This document shows positions 1 to 7,484 of a stretch of DNA of 36,473 nt, piece after piece. How positions within the stretch are numbered: the first letter of the stretch is position 1; each line of letters opens with the position of its first letter. The notes beneath the pieces were generated by a model that saw only the letters and a program-made list of their open reading frames with translations, had not been told where the DNA came from and did not search any database. Where the stretch lies: NCBI GenBank assembly GCA_025352045.1, contig JANXUD010000008.1:1-36473 (forward strand). Direction: 5' to 3'. Position numbers and translations under genes: made by a program. This stretch comes from Gammaproteobacteria bacterium. GTDB lineage: Bacteria; Pseudomonadota; Gammaproteobacteria; Xanthomonadales; Xanthomonadaceae.

Positions 1-143
1 CGGAAATGCAGTCTGGCTTCCTTGCACCACCGCATTGGCATCGCAGCACCGCGGCACCGCATGACAACCAGGAAACAGCAAAGCCAAAAGCTCAAGGCAA
101 GAGCATCATTCGGCCGGGGTTGACGGGAAGCTCCTTACGGATT

Positions 144-150
144 GTTAGGC
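144..150 (-). other. integron core half-site after cassette 2 (start of an attC)
   Basis: The + strand reads GTTAGGC, so the - strand (cassette direction) reads GCCTAAC, matching the RYYYAAC that opens an attC. The stop codon of the cassette-2 gene (145-147 on the - strand) lies inside this heptamer, as is common in compact cassettes. The matching distal GTTRRRY box is not found in positions 1-130; the nearest candidate (TGACAAC, 62-68) breaks the consensus and has no pairing inner arms. The attC is therefore either degenerate or runs off the window. Confidence 0.55.
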
Positions 151-471
151 CTCATTTTGCCAAACCAAATAGGAAGCGGCTTGAGCAAATGCTAGCGCGG
201 AAACCACCACCATGGTCCAGAAGAACAAGAGCCTAGGGATGCGGTTGGAGCGCAAAGTGTTGGAACCGAGCCACGAGAGATAGAAGAGCGGATAGCCGAA
301 AACAAAGACGCTGAGAGGCGGAAGAAGAACTGCAAGGCCTGTGGCCGGAGTGGGCCGAAACGTTCCAATCCTTTGCAGGTAGAGCAACTCCGCTGTAAAC
401 AAAAGCACGCTGGCCGCCACCGCGACAATAAGGAATGCCTTGTAGCGTCGGATGATCGCAGCGCCTGTCAT
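145..471 (-). CDS. integron cassette 2: small three-helix membrane protein, unknown function
   Basis: The product is 108 aa and I do not recognise it. The sequence shows three hydrophobic segments, at about residues 12-31, 44-68 and 80-103, separated by short basic loops. A polytopic inner-membrane protein is therefore likely. The ATG at 471 lies only 3 nt past the attC core heptamer (475-481), and the TAA overlaps the next core half-site, so the gene fills its cassette almost completely. It has no promoter of its own that I can see and would depend on transcription from the integron promoter through cassette 1. By eye the stretch is less GC-rich than the housekeeping genes to its right, which fits an acquired cassette. 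There is no enzymatic motif, and function is unknown. Confidence 0.7.
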   Translation of the reverse strand: MTGAAIIRRYKAFLIVAVAASVLLFTAELLYLQRIGTFRPTPATGLAVLLPPLSVFVFGYPLFYLSWLGSNTLRSNRIPRLLFFWTMVVVSALAFAQAASYLVWQNEA

Positions 472-474
472 GGG

Positions 475-561
475 GCCTAACTATTGAGTTGAGCGGCGCC
501 GCGGCGCCGGTGGGCTTTCACGATACACCTTGCCGGCGACCGCTTGAACGAACGGTTAGAC
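475..561 (-). other. attC recombination site between cassettes 1 and 2
   Basis: The outer boxes are GCCTAAC (475-481) and GTTAGAC (555-561), imperfect inverted repeats matching RYYYAAC and GTTRRRY. Inner arms GTTGAGCG (488-495) and CGCTTGAAC (541-549) pair with one unpaired base (g546), the extrahelical base typical of attC hairpins. A further arm, CGCCGG (505-510) with CCGGCG (533-538), extends the stem. The site spans 87 bp, within the usual attC size range. A 16-bp perfect palindrome (494-509) sits in one arm. The site lies exactly between the two cassette genes and is oriented away from intI. IntI is known to recombine attC as a folded single strand. Confidence 0.88.
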
Positions 562-590
562 ACCAATGCCAGAGACACAATAGCGATTGC

Positions 591-1031
591 TTAAGCCTGC
601 AAGAAAAATACTCGCCAAGCTACCCAAATGAAGAACAGGAGTACAACAACCAATAGGCCGAGTACCACGCGGGAAGCAGTCCGTAGCGAGGCGGTCTCGT
701 CCAGGACGCACAGCCGTCCGAAACGGTGGACAAACGCGTTGAGCTTGAGACTTATAAATACAGCAACAAACACCATGAGTATCTTGCCGACGTCGTCGGG
801 TGGCGCAAGCAATCTGCCGTTGGTAAGGATTTCTAACGACTTAGCGACGGACCGACCAAGCACAACAGAGAGTGCCGTAGATGCCAGAAGTAAGGTGATG
901 AACTTTGCTCTTGTCGCACCGTCGACTACAAGTACTGTCCCGCAAGTTGGGCAAGCGGCCCTCCACCAAGGCGGCCCGAAGTACACCGCGCTCGTAAGGA
1001 CTGAGTTGCCGCAACTTGGACAGATTTGCAC
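591..1031 (-). CDS. integron cassette 1: zinc-ribbon plus three-helix membrane protein
   Basis: The product is 146 aa with unknown function. The N-terminus carries two CxxC knuckles (CPSC near residue 4 and CPTC near residue 28), a zinc-ribbon arrangement. Three hydrophobic segments follow, at about residues 45-63, 82-102 and 118-143. The predicted layout is a small cytoplasmic zinc ribbon tethered to the inner membrane. The start is GTG at 1031, only 14 nt past the attI/cassette core site, with no clear Shine-Dalgarno sequence. It is the first cassette, so it should be the best expressed from the integron promoter. Cassette genes of this type are often strain-specific orphans. No toxin, antitoxin or resistance motif was recognised. 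Confidence 0.75.
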   Translation of the reverse strand: MQICPSCGNSVLTSAVYFGPPWWRAACPTCGTVLVVDGATRAKFITLLLASTALSVVLGRSVAKSLEILTNGRLLAPPDDVGKILMVFVAVFISLKLNAFVHRFGRLCVLDETASLRTASRVVLGLLVVVLLFFIWVAWRVFFLQA

Positions 1032-1045
1032 GGTGACCGACTGGT

Positions 1046-1052
1046 GTCTAAC
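1046..1052 (-). other. attI: attI/cassette junction core site
   Basis: The - strand reads GTTAGAC, matching GTTRRRY; recombination is expected between the G and the first T. It lies between intI (start about 1207) and the first cassette gene (start 1031), where the attI site of an integron must be. The rest of attI should extend toward about 1110, but the integrase direct-repeat binding sites cannot be assigned by eye. Confidence 0.8.
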
Positions 1053-1061
1053 TACTTGTAG

Positions 1062-1076
1062 ACCCCAGAGTGGGGT
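1062..1076. repeat. short hairpin in the attI/leader region
   Basis: ACCCC (1062-1066) and GGGGT (1072-1076) form a perfect 5-bp inverted repeat with a 5-nt loop. It would lie in the 5' leader of the cassette transcript if the promoter called at 1087-1115 is right. Its role is unknown; it could be part of attI. Confidence 0.4.
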
Positions 1077-1082
1077 GTAAGG

Positions 1083-1097
1083 CTGGATTTAATCCAG
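1083..1097. promoter_or_regulatory. perfect 15-bp palindrome over the Pc -10 box
   Basis: CTGGATTTAATCCAG has 7-bp arms around one central T. It covers the -10 hexamer of the candidate cassette promoter and lies in the intI/cassette intergenic region. Its placement suggests an operator, or an integrase contact site within attI. It does not look like the LexA box known from Xanthomonas. The bound protein is unknown. Confidence 0.4.
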
Positions 1098-1115
1098 TCG
1101 ACCTTCGCCAGTCAA
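1087..1115 (-). promoter_or_regulatory. candidate cassette promoter (Pc)
   Basis: On the - strand a TTGACT -35 box (1115-1110) is followed after 17 nt by TTAAAT (1092-1087). The fit is good for the -35 and four of six for the -10. It points from intI toward the cassettes, with a predicted start near 1080 and a leader of about 48 nt before the cassette-1 GTG. Integrons usually drive cassettes from a promoter in this position. The -10 lies inside the palindrome at 1083-1097. Confidence 0.5.
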
Positions 1116-1206
1116 GGGAAATCCTACACAGAATCAGGTTGTTGGGGGACTGCCGGGCGGCGGCGCGGTCGGCAGAGTGTGTGCATATCGGATGGGGAGA
1201 GATGAT

Positions 1207-2292
1207 ATGCACGGCGATCGCGAAATAGACGGCGAAAGTGGGGGTAGATCCGACGGCGAAACTGCGTCGCCGGAGCCGCGCCTGTTCGAGCAGGTTCGCG
1301 GCAGATTGCGGGTCAAACACTACAGTTTGCGCACGGAAAAGGCGTACCTGTTCTGGATACGTCGGTTTATCCTGGCCAATGGGAAGCGCCATCCCCGGGA
1401 GTTGGGCGGGATGGTGGTCGAGCGCTTTCTCACGGCCTTGGCGACCAAGCAGGGCGTTGCGCCCAGTACCCAGTCCCAGGCCCTGTCTGCGCTGCTCTTC
1501 CTCTACAAGGAAGTGCTCGGCATTCAATTGCCGTGGATGGAAACCGTGGTGCGGGCCAAACCCCGGCAGCGGATTCCTGTGGTGCTGTCGCGCGACGAAG
1601 TGGTCCGGGTCCTGCGGCAACTGTCCGGGCGGGAATGGCTGATGGCCAGCCTGCTCTATGGCACCGGGATGCGGCTGATGGAGTGCATGCGCCTGCGGAT
1701 CAAGGATATTGATTTTGCCCGCAACGAGATTGTCCTCCGCGTACCCAAGGGCGGGCGCGATCGCCGGACGATGTTGCCGGCGTCGCTCAAGTCGGCGCTC
1801 GAGGTACAGCGCACGACAGCGCTGCAGGCGCACGCGCGCGACTTGGACGCGGGGTACGGCGAAACGCGCTTGCCCTATCGACTGGCCCGGAAGTATCCCA
1901 ACGCCGGGCGCGAAGCGGGATGGCAATACCTGTTTCCGGCATCGCGTCGTGGCCTTGACCCATTGGACGGGAAGGAGCGCCGTTTCCATCTCCATGAGAA
2001 GGTCCTCCAGCGCGCCATGCACGAGGCAGTCCGCGCCGCCGGCATCGACAAACCGGCGAGTTGCCACACGCTGCGGCACAGCTTTGCGACTCACCTGCTG
2101 GAAGGCGGCTACGACATCCGCACCGTGCAAGAGTTGCTCGGCCACAAGGACGTCACGACGACGCAGATCTACACGCATGTGCTCAACCGCGGCGGGAACG
2201 GCGTGCTCAGCCCGCTGGATCGCATCATGGAGCCCGAAGCGGCAGCTGACTACCGCAGCGCGGGCGCGATCCTTGCTCGCCAGATGGCGTAG
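1207..2292 (+). CDS. intI: integron integrase IntI (tyrosine recombinase)
   Basis: This enzyme catalyses attI x attC and attC x attC recombination, capturing and shuffling gene cassettes. The catalytic set is complete (numbering from the ATG at 1207): Arg156 in TGMR, Lys181 in KGGR, His287 and Arg290 in HTLRH, His313 in LLGH and the nucleophile Tyr322 in IYTHV. The integron-specific insertion is present between box I and box II (about residues 215-250, LDAGYGETRLPYRLARKYP region), which separates IntI from XerC/D. A SAM-like core-binding domain precedes it (about residues 25-110). The ATG at 1207 is preferred over the upstream GTG 1177 and ATG 1192 because GGGGAGA lies about 6 nt before it. 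About 22 residues follow the usual SPLD end and are encoded antisense to the neighbouring lipase gene. It appears intact and divergent from its cassettes. Confidence 0.96.
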   Translation: MHGDREIDGESGGRSDGETASPEPRLFEQVRGRLRVKHYSLRTEKAYLFWIRRFILANGKRHPRELGGMVVERFLTALATKQGVAPSTQSQALSALLFLYKEVLGIQLPWMETVVRAKPRQRIPVVLSRDEVVRVLRQLSGREWLMASLLYGTGMRLMECMRLRIKDIDFARNEIVLRVPKGGRDRRTMLPASLKSALEVQRTTALQAHARDLDAGYGETRLPYRLARKYPNAGREAGWQYLFPASRRGLDPLDGKERRFHLHEKVLQRAMHEAVRAAGIDKPASCHTLRHSFATHLLEGGYDIRTVQELLGHKDVTTTQIYTHVLNRGGNGVLSPLDRIMEPEAAADYRSAGAILARQMA

Positions 2293-3368
2293 CCGGCGGG
2301 CGTCATGTGCAGCTGGTCGGCAATGTATAGCTCCGGGCGCGGGCGGCCGTCGGGGCCGAGCATCGGCGTGAACACATCGACGAAGCGCGCGCGCGGGTCC
2401 CGGGCGACCTCGGTGCGGAGCAGGGCATTGGTCGCGCGCATTTGTTCGACCAGTGCCCAGCGGCTGGGGCTGGGCTTGATCGACACGACGACGATGCGCG
2501 TCTTCGGCGAGTCGCGGTGCACGATTGCGGCGAAGGCCCGGTAGTCGGCCAGGATCTGCTGCGGCGAGGTGCCGGCATTGAGGTCGTTTTCGCCCGAATA
2601 CAGCACGGCGATGCGCGGCTGGCGCGGGACCAGGATGCGCGGCGCTGCGCGCACGGCGTCGGCCATGGTCGAGCCGCCGAAGCCGCGATTGACGGCGTGC
2701 ATGCCGGGGAAGTCGGCGGCCACGTCGGGCCACATCCGGATGCTGGAGCTGCCGATGAACACGACGCCGCCCGGTGCCGGCGGCAGCGCGCGATCGGCGG
2801 CCTCGAACGCGGCGATGTCGGCCTCGAACGGCCAGGGCACCGTGACCAACGCGGATGTGGGCGAGGATGTCCGCGCGGGTGTTGCCGCCGCGGCGGTAGG
2901 CGGTGCGACCGGGGCAACGGTCTCAACGCGGTGCACGGAGACGGCGCGGAACATGCCGGTCCTGGCATCGATCAGCGCGCCGAACAGCGCGTCGCCGTCC
3001 CAGCGCAGTTGCCACTGGCCGCCGGTCACCGGGCAGATCAGCTGCTGGCGCGACACTTCGAACGTGCAGGCGAGCTCGATCCCCATCGCTTCGTACTGGC
3101 CCGATACCAGCTTGTCCATGCCGACATGGAAGGCCTCGCCGGCCGGCGCGTCCTTGCGCACCCGATAGCGCACGGTCTCGTCGGTGCAGGCGGGCCGGTT
3201 GGTGGTGACGCAGAGCGAGCGGCCCTGCCACTCGCCGACCAACGCCGTGCTCGGCCCGTTCGGGCGCGTCGCGGTCGCGGCAGCGGGAAGGGCCGCGATG
3301 GCCGCCAAGGCGGCGGCGGCGAGTGTGGCGATCCTGGCGAGGCGGTTGGCGGCGCGGATCATCATCAT
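2250..3368 (-). CDS. SGNH/GDSL-family hydrolase, exported
   Basis: A serine esterase/lipase-type hydrolase of 372 aa. The start is taken at the first of three tandem ATGs (3368) because AAGGAG lies 7 nt upstream; a longer reading from 3446 has no such support. A signal peptide is visible at about residues 1-30 (basic start, then an Ala/Leu-rich core). A domain with four Cys follows (about 35-150), of unknown role, then a Pro/Ala/Thr linker. The SGNH domain carries block I FIGSSSI (nucleophile Ser about 208), block II NRGFGGS, block III GENDLN (Asn about 262) and block V DQLH (Asp about 351, His about 354). Block I reads GSSS rather than GDSL. The substrate cannot be read from the sequence. 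Its 3' end overlaps intI by 43 bp, convergently. Confidence 0.85.
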   Translation of the reverse strand: MMMIRAANRLARIATLAAAALAAIAALPAAATATRPNGPSTALVGEWQGRSLCVTTNRPACTDETVRYRVRKDAPAGEAFHVGMDKLVSGQYEAMGIELACTFEVSRQQLICPVTGGQWQLRWDGDALFGALIDARTGMFRAVSVHRVETVAPVAPPTAAAATPARTSSPTSALVTVPWPFEADIAAFEAADRALPPAPGGVVFIGSSSIRMWPDVAADFPGMHAVNRGFGGSTMADAVRAAPRILVPRQPRIAVLYSGENDLNAGTSPQQILADYRAFAAIVHRDSPKTRIVVVSIKPSPSRWALVEQMRATNALLRTEVARDPRARFVDVFTPMLGPDGRPRPELYIADQLHMTPAGYAIWRARIAPALR

Positions 3369-3448
3369 GCGCAGGCTCCTTGCGTAATGCCCGGCCCGGG
3401 TGCCGGGGTGTGCGCCCGGTCGCGCCGGGCTCGTCTCCGCCCGCATCG

Positions 3449-5050
<1,602 letters not shown>

Positions 5051-5068
5051 AAGCCGCGGATTTTACCC

Positions 5069-5124
5069 TGTGGGAGCGGCTTCAGCCGCGATCGCCAGCC
5101 AATCGCGGCTGGAGCCGCTCCCAC
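5069..5124. repeat. REP-like inverted repeat pair
   Basis: Two near-mirror arms (5070-5092 and 5102-5124) share GTGGGAGCGGCT and its complement AGCCGCTCCCAC, enclosing CAGCCGCGAT/ATCGCGGCTG type sequence. The pair can form a long hairpin between the M23 gene stop (5124-5126) and prfC (5050). Such REP/BIME-like units are dispersed in xanthomonads and pseudomonads and often flank gene ends. A related single unit occurs at 26374-26397. Confidence 0.75.
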
Positions 5125-6053
5125 TATTTGCCGGGCAGGGGCAGGAAACCGGAGCCGCCGACCATCCGGAACGGGATCGACACCAGGCGCATGCCGCGAT
5201 TGACCTGCACCGCGAAATGCAGGTGCGGCCCGCTGGAGTAGCCGGTGTTGCCGCTCACCCCGATCTGCTGGCCGACGCCGACCCGCTCGCCGACGCGCAC
5301 GTACACGCCGTTTTCCTTCAGGTGCGCGTAAACGCCCATGGTCCCGTCCTCGTGCAGAATGCGGATCAGGTTGGCGCGGTCGGCGAACCTGGCCTTGTTG
5401 AGCCCGTTGCGGTCGAACGCGGATTCCACCTGCATCACCACGCCGCTGCGTGCCGCCAGCACCGGCGTGCCCTCGTCCACCACCAGGTCCACGGCGTACT
5501 TGTTCTGCTCGTCGGTGTGCGAGAAGCCGCCATGGAAGCCCTGGCCCAGGTGCCAGCCGCTCTTCTCGTCCACGGGCAGGGCGTAGGCGACGTCCTCGGG
5601 CATGGCGCTGGGATCGCCCGGCATCGCCGTCATGCCGACGCTGTAGCTGGCCACGGCACTGCCGGCGGCCTCGATCCGGCTGATCAGTACGCGTTGGCTG
5701 GCCGGGAGCAACTGGCGCAGGGGCAGGGACGGGTTGGCCAGGACGTTGGACGATTCGGTCAGGGCGATGTCGACTTCCAGCGGGCCGCCGAGTCGGTTGC
5801 TCACATAGACCTCGGAGCTGTCGCCGTCGCGGACGATCTCGAGGTCGGCGAGCGAGGCGGGGTCGGCGGGCGGCTCGGCCAGCTTGAGCGGTTGCGCCTG
5901 CGGGCTGCCGCCGTGGTCGCTGTAGTGGACGTTGCCGTCTTTGTCCACCCAGCGATAGACGCTGTTGGCCGGCGCGGCGGGGCCGGCATGGAGCAGGGCC
6001 AGGCCGGCCAGCAGGGGCAGGGCGAGGAAAATCCGGAGGCTGCGGGGGGGCAT
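5124..6053 (-). CDS. DUF4124 / M23-family peptidoglycan peptidase, exported
   Basis: A probable cell-wall endopeptidase of 309 aa. The signal peptide MPPRSLRIFLALPLLAGLAL is followed by a DUF4124 segment (SVYRWVDKDGNVHYSDH). A central region follows, then a C-terminal M23 domain. Metal-ligand motifs are visible: SHTDEQNKYAVDL (the H-x(n)-YAVD form used by a subset of M23 enzymes) and the PHLHF motif near the C-terminus. The domain therefore looks catalytically competent, unlike degenerate LytM activators. The start at 6053 is chosen for the signal peptide; ATG 6125 is in frame upstream but would bury it, and neither has a strong ribosome site. M23 enzymes of this type cleave peptide cross-links in the periplasm. 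The gene is divergent from the metX regulatory region. Confidence 0.85.
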   Translation of the reverse strand: MPPRSLRIFLALPLLAGLALLHAGPAAPANSVYRWVDKDGNVHYSDHGGSPQAQPLKLAEPPADPASLADLEIVRDGDSSEVYVSNRLGGPLEVDIALTESSNVLANPSLPLRQLLPASQRVLISRIEAAGSAVASYSVGMTAMPGDPSAMPEDVAYALPVDEKSGWHLGQGFHGGFSHTDEQNKYAVDLVVDEGTPVLAARSGVVMQVESAFDRNGLNKARFADRANLIRILHEDGTMGVYAHLKENGVYVRVGERVGVGQQIGVSGNTGYSSGPHLHFAVQVNRGMRLVSIPFRMVGGSGFLPLPGK

Positions 6054-6114
6054 GTCCCGATTGTGCTTGCTGCCGGTCCACGGCGGAACCCTTGGAACTG
6101 CGGGCGGAGTTACA

Positions 6115-6132
6115 TATCGCTTCATCGCGATA
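6115..6132. promoter_or_regulatory. palindrome upstream of the metX promoter, possible operator
   Basis: TATCGC (6115-6120) and GCGATA (6127-6132) form a 6+6 palindrome with a 6-nt spacer. It ends 6 nt before the -35 box of the metX promoter and lies between the divergent M23 and metX genes. The position suggests an activator or repressor site. ArsR-family SahR regulates methionine genes in some proteobacteria, but a link here is only a guess. Confidence 0.3.
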
Positions 6133-6138
6133 AAGGTG

Positions 6139-6167
6139 TTGACTATAGGAAACGACCTGGCTACAGT
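6139..6167 (+). promoter_or_regulatory. sigma70-type promoter of metX-metB
   Basis: TTGACT (6139-6144) and TACAGT (6162-6167) are separated by exactly 17 nt. The predicted start, near 6174, coincides with the 5' edge of the SAM-I aptamer. This supports both calls. Confidence 0.75.
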
Positions 6168-6174
6168 GGCCTCG

Positions 6175-6277
6175 AACCTCCCATCAAGACCGGCAGAGGG
6201 AAAGGCCCGATGACGCCGGGGCAACCTGCAGTTCCGCCCCACGGCGGACCCGCAAGGTGCCAATTCCTGCGGAAGGG
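6175..6277 (+). ncRNA. SAM-I (S-box) riboswitch aptamer
   Basis: The conserved S-box landmarks appear in order: ATCAAGA (6183-6189), AGAGGGAAAGGCCCGATGA (6195-6213), GGGGCAACC (6218-6226), a variable P3 stem closed by TCCGCC/GGCGGA, then AAGGTGCCAATTCC (6254-6267). This is the kink-turn and SAM-binding core of the family. It lies between a matching promoter and metX, so S-adenosylmethionine should repress metX-metB. The expression platform is discussed at 6275-6312. Confidence 0.93.
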
Positions 6278-6312
6278 CCCCTGCGCGGCGCATCGCGAAC
6301 GCAACGGGGCCC
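6275..6312 (+). promoter_or_regulatory. candidate riboswitch expression platform hairpin
   Basis: GGGCCCC (6275-6281) pairs perfectly with GGGGCCC (6306-6312). Its 5' arm abuts or overlaps the 3' strand of the aptamer's P1 region (GGAAGGG), so the two folds could exclude each other. There is no T-run after it, so it is not a classic intrinsic terminator. About 110 nt remain before the metX start; the mechanism (termination or translation) is unresolved. Confidence 0.45.
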
Positions 6313-6422
6313 GCCGGCAGATGGGGTGTGCGACGCGGCCCGGCCGCGCCTGCCGCCGCATCGTCGTCGCTCTGCAGGCATTCGATGGACCGCCATCCGA
6401 TGACCCCAGGAGCCCGCCGCCG

Positions 6423-7484
6423 ATGTCAGCCCCGTCCGCCAGCACCCGCCCAACGCCGTCCCCCGCCTGGCTTCCCTCTGCAGCCCGTATTCCCGGCCTT
6501 GCGCGCGCCGACCGCGGGACGCTGGAGCTGGGCGTCGAGCTGCGCCACGCCGGCGCGCGCCGGGTCCGCCTGCACTGGGAATGGCAGGGTGCGGACGGCG
6601 CGCCCTGGGTGCTGGTGGCCGGCGGGATTTCCGCGGGCCGGCATCCTGCATCGAGCGCCGACGCGCCGGAGCCGGGCTGGTGGGAAGCGCAGGTCGGACC
6701 GGGCCGTGCGATCGACACCGGTCGCTGTCGCGTGCTGGCGGTGGACTGGCTGGGCGCCGACGGCGCGCTCGACGCGCCCATCGACAGCGCCGACCAGGCC
6801 GATGCGATTGCGCGCCTGTTGGCGCACCTGCGGATCGAGCGGCTCGCGGCCTTCGTCGGGTGTTCCTACGGCGCGATGGTCGGCCTGCAGTTCGCGGCCC
6901 GGCATGGTGAGCGCCTGGCCTGCCTGGTGGCGATCAGTGGCGGCGACCGCGCGCATCCCTATGCCAGCGCCTGGCGCGGCCTGCAGCGGCGCATCGCGCG
7001 GCTCGGTCGCGACGAGGGCGCCAGCCGCGAGGGGCTGTCGCTGGCACGGCAGCTGGCCATGCTCAGCTACCGCACGCCGCAGGAATTCGCCGAGCGCTTT
7101 GGCGCCGGCACGCGGTTGCATGACAGCGCGACGCATGACAGTGCGCCGCATTGCAAGCACGCGCGTGGCGACGCCGACGATTACCTGGCCACCTGCGGCG
7201 ACCGCTACGTCGCGCGCACCACCAGCACGGCCTTCCTGCGCCTGTCCGAGTCCATCGACCTGCACGTGGTGGATCCGCGCGCAGTGCGCACGTCCACCAC
7301 CTTGGTCGCGGTGTCGGAAGACCAGCTGGTGCCGGTGCAGGACCTGGCCGCCCTGGCCGAAGCGCTGCCCGCGCTGCGCAAGCTCAAGATCCTGCGCTCG
7401 CGCTATGGCCACGACGCCTTCCTGAAAGAAGAGTCGGCGATCGCGGCCATCCTGGGCGACGCGCTGCGCGAGGCCCTGGCATGA
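6423..7484 (+). CDS. metX: MetX-type homoserine/serine O-acyltransferase, divergent
   Basis: An alpha/beta-hydrolase-fold acyltransferase that activates the hydroxyl of homoserine (or serine) with an acyl group for MetB. It has 353 aa, starting at ATG 6423 with AGGAG 10 nt upstream. The catalytic triad is visible: Ser138 in GCSYGAM, Asp290 in SEDQLVP and His320 in YGHDAFL, the last being the typical MetX C-terminal motif. The N-terminal half is short and unlike classical MetX (no YETWG-type block), so it belongs to a divergent branch. Xanthomonad relatives are reported to use succinyl-CoA, and some act on serine; donor and acceptor cannot be decided here. The gene overlaps metB by 4 bp (ATGA) and sits behind a SAM-I riboswitch, confirming a sulfur amino acid role. 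Confidence 0.85.
   Translation: MSAPSASTRPTPSPAWLPSAARIPGLARADRGTLELGVELRHAGARRVRLHWEWQGADGAPWVLVAGGISAGRHPASSADAPEPGWWEAQVGPGRAIDTGRCRVLAVDWLGADGALDAPIDSADQADAIARLLAHLRIERLAAFVGCSYGAMVGLQFAARHGERLACLVAISGGDRAHPYASAWRGLQRRIARLGRDEGASREGLSLARQLAMLSYRTPQEFAERFGAGTRLHDSATHDSAPHCKHARGDADDYLATCGDRYVARTTSTAFLRLSESIDLHVVDPRAVRTSTTLVAVSEDQLVPVQDLAALAEALPALRKLKILRSRYGHDAFLKEESAIAAILGDALREALA

Noticed and set aside
62-150. A complete attC ending at TGACAAC (62-68)
   Set aside because: The distal box breaks RYYYAAC and the inner arms do not pair; only the half-site at 144-150 is kept.
1048-2733. 561-codon - strand reading opposite intI and into the lipase gene
   Set aside because: Antisense to a clear integrase with full catalytic set; Arg/Pro/His-rich with no recognisable domain.
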